Shown: in pieces, positions 16,117 through 25,862 of the stretch
How the letters are laid out: each line of letters opens with the position of its first letter
Position numbering within the stretch: the first letter of the stretch is position 1
NCBI GenBank assembly: GCA_017476575.1
Contig: JAFUZO010000022.1
Span: 1-33,581 of the forward strand
Direction of reading: 5' to 3'
Source of the DNA: Bacteroidales bacterium
GTDB lineage: Bacteria > Bacteroidota > Bacteroidia > Bacteroidales > UBA932
DNA length: 33,581 nucleotides
The notes under the pieces: generated by a model
What the model saw: only the letters and a program-made list of their open reading frames with translations
What the model was told of the DNA's origin: nothing
The model's database searches: none
Program-made: the position numbers and the translations under genes

Positions 16117-16226
16117 ATCCGTTGCATTTCCAGGTGAAGATAGGAAATCCGCACGCTCCGGCCGACGGAATGTTGATAACTTGTGTTGTTTCACGCTATA
16201 AATTTACGTTTCCGATGATTTTTTGC

Positions 16227-16234
16227 TAAATTTG
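16227..16234 (+). promoter_or_regulatory. -7 box of the hpt-adk operon
   Basis: TAAATTTG fits the consensus exactly and ends 18 bp before the hpt ATG. The -33 region is poor; a TTT at 16203-16205 is the nearest candidate. Confidence 0.6.
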
Positions 16235-16252
16235 CGACTTAACAAATGCGCC

Positions 16253-16798
16253 ATGAGCAACACCATCCAACTCCACGACAAGACTTTCAAGCCTTACATT
16301 CCCTATGCGGACCTCGAGAAAGCCATTGACCGGGTGGCAGAACGGATCAACCACGACTACCGCGGATCGGCGGACATCCCGGCCCTCCTGTGCGTCCTCA
16401 ACGGCTCCGTCCTGTTCACCGCTGAACTGATGAAGCGCCTCGACTTCAACCTCGAACTCATTTCTATGAAACTTTCCTCTTACGAAGGTACGGCCTCCAC
16501 CGGTGAGGTCCGTGAAATCATGGGGCTGAGCGGAAGCGTCGAAGGGAAGCGGGTCCTTATCGTGGAGGACATCGTGGACACCGGCACCACCATCGAGAAC
16601 CTGATCGCCACCCTCAAGGCGCACGGCGCATCCGAGGTCAAGGTCTGTACCCTGCTCCTCAAGCCGGATGTCTACAAGAAGGATATTCCCCTGGACTACG
16701 TGGCCATGGAGATTCCGAACCGGTTCATCGTGGGCTTCGGCCTTGACTACGACGGACTCGGCCGCAACAGCAAGGACATCTATGTAATCGACCAGTAA
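16253..16798 (+). CDS. hpt: Hypoxanthine phosphoribosyltransferase
   Basis: The ATG at 16253 gives a 181-residue protein. The type I PRTase PRPP-binding motif VLIVEDIVDTGTT is at about 101-113, and the flexible-loop region SMKLSSYEG and the upstream LCVLNGSVLF match HPRTs. It converts hypoxanthine or guanine plus PRPP to IMP or GMP in purine salvage. adk starts one base after its stop, so the two form an operon devoted to nucleotide recycling. Confidence 0.92.
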   Translation: MSNTIQLHDKTFKPYIPYADLEKAIDRVAERINHDYRGSADIPALLCVLNGSVLFTAELMKRLDFNLELISMKLSSYEGTASTGEVREIMGLSGSVEGKRVLIVEDIVDTGTTIENLIATLKAHGASEVKVCTLLLKPDVYKKDIPLDYVAMEIPNRFIVGFGLDYDGLGRNSKDIYVIDQ

Positions 16799-16799
16799 T

Positions 16800-17372
16800 A
16801 TGAAGTACTACATCCTCTTTGGTCCTCCAGGTGCCGGGAAAGGCACCCAGGCCGGCGCCATGGTGGAGAAGTACAACCTCCGCCACCTCTCGACCGGCGC
16901 CCTTCTCCGTAGCGAGATTGCCGCCGGAACCCCGCTCGGACGGCAGGCCAAGACCCTGATCGAAGCCGGTTCCCTCGTCCCGGACGAGGTCGTAGAAGGC
17001 ATGATCGAGTCCCAGTTCAACCAGGCGGAAGGCGTGGACGGATTCCTCCTCGACGGATTTCCACGCACTATTGCACAAGCCGAATCCCTGGATGCCCTGC
17101 TCAACCGCCGGGGAGAGGAAGTGACGGCCGTCGTCTCCATCATGATCCCGGACACACTGATCCGCGAGCGCATCACCCACCGGGCCTCCATCGAAGGACG
17201 CGCGGACGATGCCCGGCCGGAAGTTGTCGATAACCGTATCCGCACCTACCATGAAAAGACGGAACCGGTGGCGGCATATTACCGGAAGGACGGACGCTAT
17301 TACGAAATTGATGGTGCCGGCTCCATCGAAGAGGTCCGCGGACGGATCCGCAGCCTCATGGACCGCTTCTGA
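16800..17372 (+). CDS. adk: Adenylate kinase
   Basis: The 190-residue protein is of the short type: the LID is reduced to a loop without the zinc-binding Cys set. P-loop GPPGAGKGT (8-16), NMP-binding STGALLR, FLLDGFPRT and the RADDARPEVVDNR segment are all present. It balances AMP, ADP and ATP in the cytoplasm. It begins one base after the hpt stop and ends 11 bp before the convergent permease stop; no terminator is visible in that gap. Confidence 0.95.
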   Translation: MKYYILFGPPGAGKGTQAGAMVEKYNLRHLSTGALLRSEIAAGTPLGRQAKTLIEAGSLVPDEVVEGMIESQFNQAEGVDGFLLDGFPRTIAQAESLDALLNRRGEEVTAVVSIMIPDTLIRERITHRASIEGRADDARPEVVDNRIRTYHEKTEPVAAYYRKDGRYYEIDGAGSIEEVRGRIRSLMDRF

Positions 17373-17383
17373 ACCAGCCCGTA

Positions 17384-18532
17384 CTATGAATGGAGCATCC
17401 GGTCCTCTTCGCTGAGGTCCGGGATGAGTCGTTGTATCGGCTTGAACCGGTAGAAGAAGCGGCTGGCGATGACCCGGAGGACCGTATAGGCCGGAATCGC
17501 GACCAACATGCCCATGGCCCCGCCGATATGCCCGGCGACCAGCAGGACGATGAAGATCTCCAACGGACTTGCCTTGATGCTCGTCGAGTAGATGAGGGGC
17601 TGGTAGATGAAATTGTCGATGAGCTGGGCCGCCATCATGATGGCGAAGATGACCACGGCGAACACCCAGATATTCACGTCCAGACCTGCCCCTGTACCGT
17701 ATTTGAGAATCAAGCCGAGCACGACGCCGATGACTTCTCCCATGAGCGGGCCCAGATACGGGATGACGTTCAGCAGGCCGGCGATGAAGGCGATGCCGAC
17801 GGCATAGCTGAAACCGATGCGGGCGATGAGCCAGAGTCCCAGGAAGTCTACAAGGGCCACGCCGATGATTTCCACGAGCAATCCGAGGAAATAGCGGGAC
17901 AGGAGGAATTCGATTTCACGGATGGTCTTCTCCACCGACGGTTCGATGCGGTCCGGGACCAGCGCCCCGACAATCCGTCCGAACAGGTGCTCATCCTTGA
18001 TGAAGAAGAAAGAGATGAACACGATGGAGAACAGCCCGACCGCCACGCTGCCGACCACCGAGGCCACGGAGCCGATCACGCTCGTCACGCTGGCGAGGTT
18101 GGTCACCTCCCGCAGTTTGTCAATCAGGACCGCCACCGCGTCGAAATCCGCCCCGAGGCCCGGGAACAAGCCCACGATCCATTGGTTGAAACGATCCAGC
18201 GGATGGCCGGACAGTCCGCGGCTGTTCAGCACAGAAGCATCCCGGATGATCCGCGTGACCACCGGGACGGCCTGGGTGATGACCAGGGCCAGCACCAGGA
18301 TGATGATGCAGATGGTCAGGATGGACAGGAGCCAGTCCGGGGCGGACCGTCCCCGGAACCGGACCTTCCGGAGCCCCTGCATGACCGGCTGGCCGATGAG
18401 CGACACGACGAAGGCGGCGATGATGTAGACGAGTACGCTGCTGAAATACCAGCAGAGGGCCGCCACGATGGCGAAGACGCCGAGACTGATGAGGTACCGC
18501 GCCAGGCGGTCGATGCTTCTTTCCGCTTCCAT
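17384..18532 (-). CDS. AI-2E family transporter (PF01594-type permease)
   Basis: The 382-residue membrane protein has about eight hydrophobic segments in the arrangement of the AI-2E/YdiK/PerM family, including the family's IPYLGPLMG motif and the late GGAMGMLVAIPAY segment. Members include exporters of AI-2 and Na+/H+ antiporters, so the substrate is open. Arg- and Glu-rich tails lie at both ends. The start codon lies only five bases from the -7 box, which predicts a leaderless mRNA. Confidence 0.85.
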   Translation of the reverse strand: MEAERSIDRLARYLISLGVFAIVAALCWYFSSVLVYIIAAFVVSLIGQPVMQGLRKVRFRGRSAPDWLLSILTICIIILVLALVITQAVPVVTRIIRDASVLNSRGLSGHPLDRFNQWIVGLFPGLGADFDAVAVLIDKLREVTNLASVTSVIGSVASVVGSVAVGLFSIVFISFFFIKDEHLFGRIVGALVPDRIEPSVEKTIREIEFLLSRYFLGLLVEIIGVALVDFLGLWLIARIGFSYAVGIAFIAGLLNVIPYLGPLMGEVIGVVLGLILKYGTGAGLDVNIWVFAVVIFAIMMAAQLIDNFIYQPLIYSTSIKASPLEIFIVLLVAGHIGGAMGMLVAIPAYTVLRVIASRFFYRFKPIQRLIPDLSEEDRMLHS

Positions 18533-18537
18533 GCCCG

Positions 18538-18545
18538 CAAAGATA
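18538..18545 (-). promoter_or_regulatory. -7 box of the AI-2E permease gene
   Basis: TATCTTTG on the minus strand, five bases upstream of the ATG. No TTG is found at the usual distance; the -33 region would overlap the promoter of the divergent kinase gene. Confidence 0.6.
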
Positions 18546-18554
18546 CACGAAAAA

Positions 18555-18585
18555 TTGGATATATGAGGGGAAATCCGTACTTTTG
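18555..18585 (+). promoter_or_regulatory. Promoter of the nucleoside-kinase-like gene
   Basis: TTG (18555-18557), a 20-bp spacer, then TACTTTTG (18578-18585), ending 20 bp before the ATG at 18606. Confidence 0.7.
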
Positions 18586-18605
18586 CGTACCCAAACTCCC
18601 TACCT

Positions 18606-20276
18606 ATGCTGCAGGTCTATTGCAAGAACACCCGCACCTCCCGGAAATATCCGGAAGGCACGTCCCTCGCCCAGATGCTCTCCGACTTTGAATTCGAGCG
18701 CCCCTATCCGATCGTGTCGGCCAAGGTCAACAATGTCTCCCAGGGCCTCAAGTTCAAGGTCTACCAGAACAAGGACATCGAATTCATCGATGTACGCGAA
18801 TCGAGCGGCATGCGGGTCTACTGCCGCTCGCTCTGTTTCCTGATGTACAAGGCGGCCCTCGATGTCTTCCCGGAGAGCCAACTCTACATGGAGCATCCCA
18901 TCTCGGGCGGCTACTTCTGTCACCTGCGCAAGGCGGACGGTACGGAACTGACCTGCGACGACCTCCTTCTCCTGCAGGCCCGGATGAAGGAACTGGTGGC
19001 GAAGGACCTGCCCTTCCACCGCTACGACGTCCAGACGGACCGCGCCATCAAGGAGTTCCGCAAGTCCGGCTACGACGACAAGGTCCGCCTCCTGGAGACC
19101 AGCGGCGAGGCCTACACCGACTACTACACCCTTGGCGACACCGCCGACTACTACTACGGAAAACTCGTCCCTTCGACGGGCTATCTCACCGTCTGGGGCA
19201 TCCAGCCCTATTTCGACGGCATCCTCCTGCGGGTCCCCGACCGGCACGACCCGTCCGTCCTCGCCCCGTTCGTGGACCAGCCCAAGACCTACGGCATGTT
19301 CAAGGAGAACCTGCGCTGGAACATCATCATGGGGCTCAACACCGTCGGCGACGTCAACCATTCCATCCTCCAGGGGCAGGCCAGCGAACTGATCCAGATC
19401 GCTGAAGCCCTCCAGGAGAAGAAGATTGTCCAGATCGCCGAAGAGATCGACCGCCGCTACCGGGGCGAGCACCCCATGAAGGTCGTCCTCATCACCGGTC
19501 CCTCCTCCTCCGGCAAGACTACGTTCTGCAAGCGCCTCTCCATCCAGCTCAAGGCGTGCGGGCTCAAACCGATGTCCATGTCCACCGACGACTACTTTGT
19601 CAACCGCGTAGACACGCCCAAACTTCCGGACGGCAGCTATGATTTCGACAACTTCGAGACAGTGGACCATTCCCTCATGGAGCAGGACATCATGAAACTC
19701 ATTGCAGGAGAAGAAGTTTCTGTCCCCGAATTCAACTTCGTCACCGGCCTGCGGGAATACAACGGCAAGACCCTCCGGCTCGGACCCGGGTGCATCCTCC
19801 TGATCGAAGGCATCCATGCCCTGAATCCGGTCCTTACCTCGGGCATTCCCGACAGCGCCAAGTTCAAGGTCTTCATCAACACCCTCACCGGAACCCTCCT
19901 GGACAACCACAACTGGATTCCGACGAGCGACAACCGGCTCCTGCGCCGCATCGTGCGCGACTACAACAAGGGGGCCTTCTCCGCCCGCGAATCCATCAGC
20001 CAGTGGCCCAAGGTCCGCGCCGCCGAGGAGAAGTGGATCTACCCCTTCCAGGAGACGGCCGACGTGATGTTCAACTCGGCCTACCTGATCGAGTTCGCCG
20101 TCCTGAAGAACCATGCCGAGCCCATCCTGCGGAGCGTCCCGCAGAACTGCCCGGAATATTCTGAAGCCCACCGGCTCCTGAAGTTCATCCACTACTTCAC
20201 CCCTGTCCCCGACCGCGAGATTCCTGCCACCTCCCTCCTCCGCGAATTCCTCGGCGGTTCGAGTTTCAATCAGTAA
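18606..20276 (+). CDS. Uridine kinase-like nucleoside kinase with threonyl-tRNA-synthetase-like N terminus
   Basis: The 556-residue product has two parts. Residues 1-~280 resemble the TGS and second additional (editing-type) domains of threonyl-tRNA synthetase. Residues ~290-556 are a P-loop kinase of the uridine kinase/phosphoribulokinase type: GPSSSGKTTF (about 298-307), STDDYF, and LLIEGIHALN. Proteins with this layout are found in Bacteroidota and Firmicutes and are annotated as nucleoside kinases; the natural substrate is not firmly known to me. Its stop overlaps the end of the convergent secreted-protein gene by 7 bp. Confidence 0.85.
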   Translation: MLQVYCKNTRTSRKYPEGTSLAQMLSDFEFERPYPIVSAKVNNVSQGLKFKVYQNKDIEFIDVRESSGMRVYCRSLCFLMYKAALDVFPESQLYMEHPISGGYFCHLRKADGTELTCDDLLLLQARMKELVAKDLPFHRYDVQTDRAIKEFRKSGYDDKVRLLETSGEAYTDYYTLGDTADYYYGKLVPSTGYLTVWGIQPYFDGILLRVPDRHDPSVLAPFVDQPKTYGMFKENLRWNIIMGLNTVGDVNHSILQGQASELIQIAEALQEKKIVQIAEEIDRRYRGEHPMKVVLITGPSSSGKTTFCKRLSIQLKACGLKPMSMSTDDYFVNRVDTPKLPDGSYDFDNFETVDHSLMEQDIMKLIAGEEVSVPEFNFVTGLREYNGKTLRLGPGCILLIEGIHALNPVLTSGIPDSAKFKVFINTLTGTLLDNHNWIPTSDNRLLRRIVRDYNKGAFSARESISQWPKVRAAEEKWIYPFQETADVMFNSAYLIEFAVLKNHAEPILRSVPQNCPEYSEAHRLLKFIHYFTPVPDREIPATSLLREFLGGSSFNQ

Positions 20277-21142
20277 CGGATGAACGTCGTCGAAATCTCA
20301 TAAAACTCGCAGAATTCCTCCAGGTTCCCGGCAGCCGGCATCCATCGGTTCCCAGGGCGCCGGAGATAATCAGTCCTATCCTGTATCCGCTCCCCTTCCA
20401 CATATAAAAGAGAGGGGAAGAGGTCGTCCGGATCATCCGGGACGGAGCGGAAGCCTTGCTGTCCGTCGTACCGGTCCGTCTCATACAACATCAACCGGTT
20501 TCCGACCAGACGCCATTCCCCGAAGGGCAGAAGACCGTAGGTGTCCGACAGGTTGAAGACAAACCGCTGGGGATACTGGTATAGAGTGAGCGTCCGTGTC
20601 TTCTGGTCATAGAATGTGGCAAGGGGTTCGTAGGCAGGCACGGCTATCCGATTTTCCGTCGAATCCGCATCCCGGACCTCGCGCAACAAGGTCCCATAAT
20701 AGCGGAAAGGAATCCAATGTCCGCGGAAGAACTCGTAATCCCGCAGCCGTGTCAACGCGTACGGCCCGTCGGCCTGGTACTTTTCATCCGCACCGACCGG
20801 AGCCTTGGAGACGGTTCCCTGCAAGAGGGACCCGATATCGCCGGGCGGATTTCCCAGGCTGAAGACGAATACCCTTGCCGTCCCATGCACCTTCATGCCG
20901 TGATAGGTGATCCCTTCTGTCGACAGGTCCAACAGCCGGTTAGGGACGCCGATGGTCAAAAAACCATCGCCCTCCAACAGGAGACACACATCCATGGAGT
21001 CATCGCCAGGCCTCTGTTCGGCGGCGACAAACTCATCGACGGCGTCCCAGACCTCATCCCACCGGCCCCCGCCCTGCCCGGACGAATCGATGGAAACCAC
21101 CGCCAGGAGAAGCGATAAACATATGGTCTCTGTCGTTTTCAT
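20270..21142 (-). CDS. Secreted protein of unknown function
   Basis: The ATG at 21142 gives a 290-residue protein; a GTG two codons earlier is possible. Residues 1-~23 form a signal peptide (KTTETICLSLLLAVVSID). The mature part is rich in Tyr, Asp and Arg with many short strands, and shows no membrane segment, lipobox or catalytic motif that I recognise. It stands alone, convergent with the kinase gene (7-bp overlap). A TATATTTG -7-like box lies on the minus strand at 21190-21197, giving a leader of about 40 bases. Confidence 0.7.
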   Translation of the reverse strand: MKTTETICLSLLLAVVSIDSSGQGGGRWDEVWDAVDEFVAAEQRPGDDSMDVCLLLEGDGFLTIGVPNRLLDLSTEGITYHGMKVHGTARVFVFSLGNPPGDIGSLLQGTVSKAPVGADEKYQADGPYALTRLRDYEFFRGHWIPFRYYGTLLREVRDADSTENRIAVPAYEPLATFYDQKTRTLTLYQYPQRFVFNLSDTYGLLPFGEWRLVGNRLMLYETDRYDGQQGFRSVPDDPDDLFPSLLYVEGERIQDRTDYLRRPGNRWMPAAGNLEEFCEFYEISTTFIRY

Positions 21143-21189
21143 GGCCACCTACTTCAACATAGCGTCATTTTTTATATTCCACCTTACGG

Positions 21190-21197
21190 CAAATATA
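21190..21197 (-). promoter_or_regulatory. -7-like box of the secreted-protein gene
   Basis: TATATTTG matches TAnnTTTG. No TTG is found 19-21 bp upstream, so support is from one box only. Confidence 0.45.
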
Positions 21198-21304
21198 ATG
21201 ATTTATAGATAAAACGTACCGGGCCATGAAAAAAATCTTTGTATGCCGAACCTTTCCCCAGAACGGTCGGATTTTGTCGGAATGAAAAAACGTTAACAAA
21301 AAAG

Positions 21305-21338
21305 TTATAATATAAAACAATAATGTTTTGTATTATAA
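21305..21338. repeat. AT-rich near-perfect palindrome
   Basis: Two 15-base arms (21305-21319 and 21324-21338) are complementary at 14 of 15 positions around an ATAA loop. The arms are made almost wholly of A and T, in a ~200-bp AT-rich gap of an otherwise GC-rich window. It lies 22 bp beyond the 3' end of the ATPase fragment. It could be a site for a protein, a cruciform or a weak terminator; it has no typical GC-rich stem. Confidence 0.6.
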
Positions 21339-21359
21339 TAATCAGATACCTATGTATAA

Positions 21360-21743
21360 TCAGTACAGAAAACCGAACATCCAGATAGGGATGGAATGGC
21401 CGGAAGCGAATTCGAGGTCGTCCTTGACGAGATACCCGACTTCGGCATCTTTGATCTGCCGTCCCTTCTTGCCCTTGCCTCCGACTTCGAAGGTGATACC
21501 ATCCATCTCGAAATCGGAAATCTTCGAGGAAGTAACCCGGTGGACCTGTGATGTCCAGACCAGGAAATCGGTCTCACGCATGTTGCCGGCATCAATGATT
21601 CCGTCCTCGGAAAGGGACCAGGCGATGTTGCTGTTGCCCAGGCTCCCGAAGGGCATTGAACATGCCGGAGCGGGTCAGATATTCGATATAATCCGGAATG
21701 CTGTTCCGGCTGATGGCGAGATCTGCACTGGATTTAGTGATGT
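21360..21743 (-). pseudogene. Remnant of a DUF4143-type AAA ATPase (C-terminal part, frameshifted)
   Basis: Read on the minus strand, one frame gives the late winged-helix-like part (ISRNSIPDYIEYLTRSGMF) up to about 21665. The next frame, from about 21656 to the stop at 21360, gives the family's C-terminal nuclease-like region: NMRETDFLVW, ISDFEMDGITFEVGGKGKKG, and the ending IPIWMFGFLY. Bacteroidales AAA_14/DUF4143 ATPases end in just this way. Between the two frames roughly 10-20 residues usual in the family are missing, so a frameshifting deletion has occurred. The AAA ATPase half (Walker A and B) is absent; homology stops where the 19-bp inverted-repeat element begins (21744). Confidence 0.75.
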
Positions 21744-21874
21744 GTAAAAAATAACCAGCCTCTGTTTGGAACGTGCCGCCCACGGCATATGAGTGAGGGG
21801 CCCGGCCGTCAGGCCGGGAGGAACGAGGACCCGAAGGGGCCGAAGGTGGAAAACTGAGGCTGGTTATTTTTTAC
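21744..21874. mobile_element. 131-bp element with 19-bp perfect terminal inverted repeats, MITE-like
   Basis: The left end (21744-21762) reads GTAAAAAATAACCAGCCTC and the right end (21856-21874) is its exact reverse complement. Inside is a GC-rich hairpin, CCCGGCC-gtca-GGCCGGG (21801-21818), and no gene. No clear target-site duplication flanks it. Position at the broken end of the ATPase remnant suggests insertion or deletion there. A long-looped bidirectional terminator is an alternative reading, since each arm ends in a T run on its outgoing strand. Confidence 0.45.
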
Positions 21875-21898
21875 TGATTCCTTCGTGCAATAAATTAC

Positions 21899-21923
21899 AA
21901 AAAATGCACTGAATGCAGTGCAT
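21899..21923 (-). terminator. Second of two tandem terminators behind the secA-bactofilin operon
   Basis: On the minus strand an eight-pair stem (ATGCACTG/CAGTGCAT, four-base loop, 21904-21923) is followed by a run of T (21899-21904). Confidence 0.65.
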
Positions 21924-21973
21924 AAAAAACATTCACAGGACCGGATGCTCCACGGCGCATGAGTCCTGTGAAT
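21924..21973 (-). terminator. First of two tandem terminators behind the secA-bactofilin operon
   Basis: ATTCACAGGAC (21931-21941) and GTCCTGTGAAT (21963-21973) form an 11-pair perfect stem, with a nested ATGC/GCAT pairing in the loop. On the minus strand it is followed by G and six T (21924-21929). It lies 20 bp past the bactofilin stop. Confidence 0.75.
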
Positions 21974-21993
21974 CAGTTTTTGGGGAGTCTTCT

Positions 21994-22425
21994 CTATTTC
22001 TGGGCAGGGGCGGCGGCCGGGGTGGCGGCCTGCGGCACCGGGCGGCCGGTGACCTGGGCGACGACCTTGTCGAATTCGCCTTCGGAAATCATCTTGCAAT
22101 TGCCATTGAACTTGGCGTCGAGCTCCACCTGGAGGCGCTTGATATGCAGGTCGCCTTCCACCGTGCAGCCACTCTTCAGCGCAAGGGTATCCTTGACGTA
22201 GAAATTGCCGTGCATCGTTCCCCAGAAATCCACGTTCTGGCAGATGATGTCGCCTTTGACCGTCGCCTTCTCACCGACGACGACACGGCCCTTGGAATAG
22301 ACCTTTCCGTCGAAGGTACCATCGATACGGAGGTCGTTGGGAGAAGAGATTTCGCCTTTGAACACAGTTCCGGCCGAAATCCGGCTCACCTCGTTGACAT
22401 TGACAGGTTCCATTGTTTTAGCCAT
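21994..22425 (-). CDS. Bactofilin family cytoskeletal protein
   Basis: Start set at 22425 (MAKTMEPV); the in-frame extension upstream would overlap the secA stop. The 143-residue product has a central DUF583/bactofilin beta-helix (about 15-120) with the regular GxI/GxV turns: GTVFKGEI, LRIDGTFDGKV, GEKATVKGDI, GCTVEGDLHI. The tails are Pro/Ala/Gln-rich. Bactofilins polymerise without nucleotide and act as membrane-associated scaffolds for cell shape or wall enzymes. It begins 19 bp after the secA stop and is followed by the tandem terminators, so it is the last gene of the secA transcript. Confidence 0.88.
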   Translation of the reverse strand: MAKTMEPVNVNEVSRISAGTVFKGEISSPNDLRIDGTFDGKVYSKGRVVVGEKATVKGDIICQNVDFWGTMHGNFYVKDTLALKSGCTVEGDLHIKRLQVELDAKFNGNCKMISEGEFDKVVAQVTGRPVPQAATPAAAPAQK

Positions 22426-22444
22426 ATTTTTTATATAATTATTC

Positions 22445-25780
<3,336 letters not shown>

Positions 25781-25788
25781 AGATACTT

Positions 25789-25795
25789 CTCCTTT
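25789..25795 (-). promoter_or_regulatory. Shine-Dalgarno site of secA
   Basis: AAAGGAG on the minus strand, eight bases before the ATG. No comparable site was seen before the other starts inspected in this window, so it decides the secA start and stands out for this phylum. Confidence 0.8.
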
Positions 25796-25809
25796 AATAT
25801 CAAATCCCA

Positions 25810-25841
25810 CAAATTTAACTATATTTTACGGGATAATCAAA
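25810..25841 (-). promoter_or_regulatory. Promoter of secA
   Basis: On the minus strand TTTG (25838-25841), a 20-bp spacer, then TAAATTTG (25810-25817), 29 bp before the ATG. It interleaves with the promoter of the divergent flippase gene. Confidence 0.75.
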
Positions 25842-25848
25842 AATATAT

Positions 25849-25856
25849 TATCTTTG
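25849..25856 (+). promoter_or_regulatory. -7 box of the flippase/ATP-grasp gene
   Basis: TATCTTTG ends only six bases before the ATG at 25863, predicting a leaderless or nearly leaderless mRNA. The -33 region (about 25824-25828) is T-rich but lacks TTG. Confidence 0.65.
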
Positions 25857-25862
25857 CGTTTC

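Noticed and set aside
16194..16206. TAAATTTA four bases upstream of an ATG at 16194, suggesting a leaderless start for the HhH gene
   Set aside because: The box lacks the final G, and the resulting N terminus would bury the signal peptide 26 residues inside; the ATG at 16116 is better.
21226..21285. A 19-codon plus-strand frame beginning ATGAAAAAAATC in the AT-rich gap
   Set aside because: Very short, no ribosome-binding site, no signal or known peptide pattern, and a start of this type is likely by chance in AT-rich DNA.
21328..21747. A 139-codon plus-strand frame across the ATPase remnant
   Set aside because: The minus strand shows clear family motifs in two frames; the plus frame shows none.
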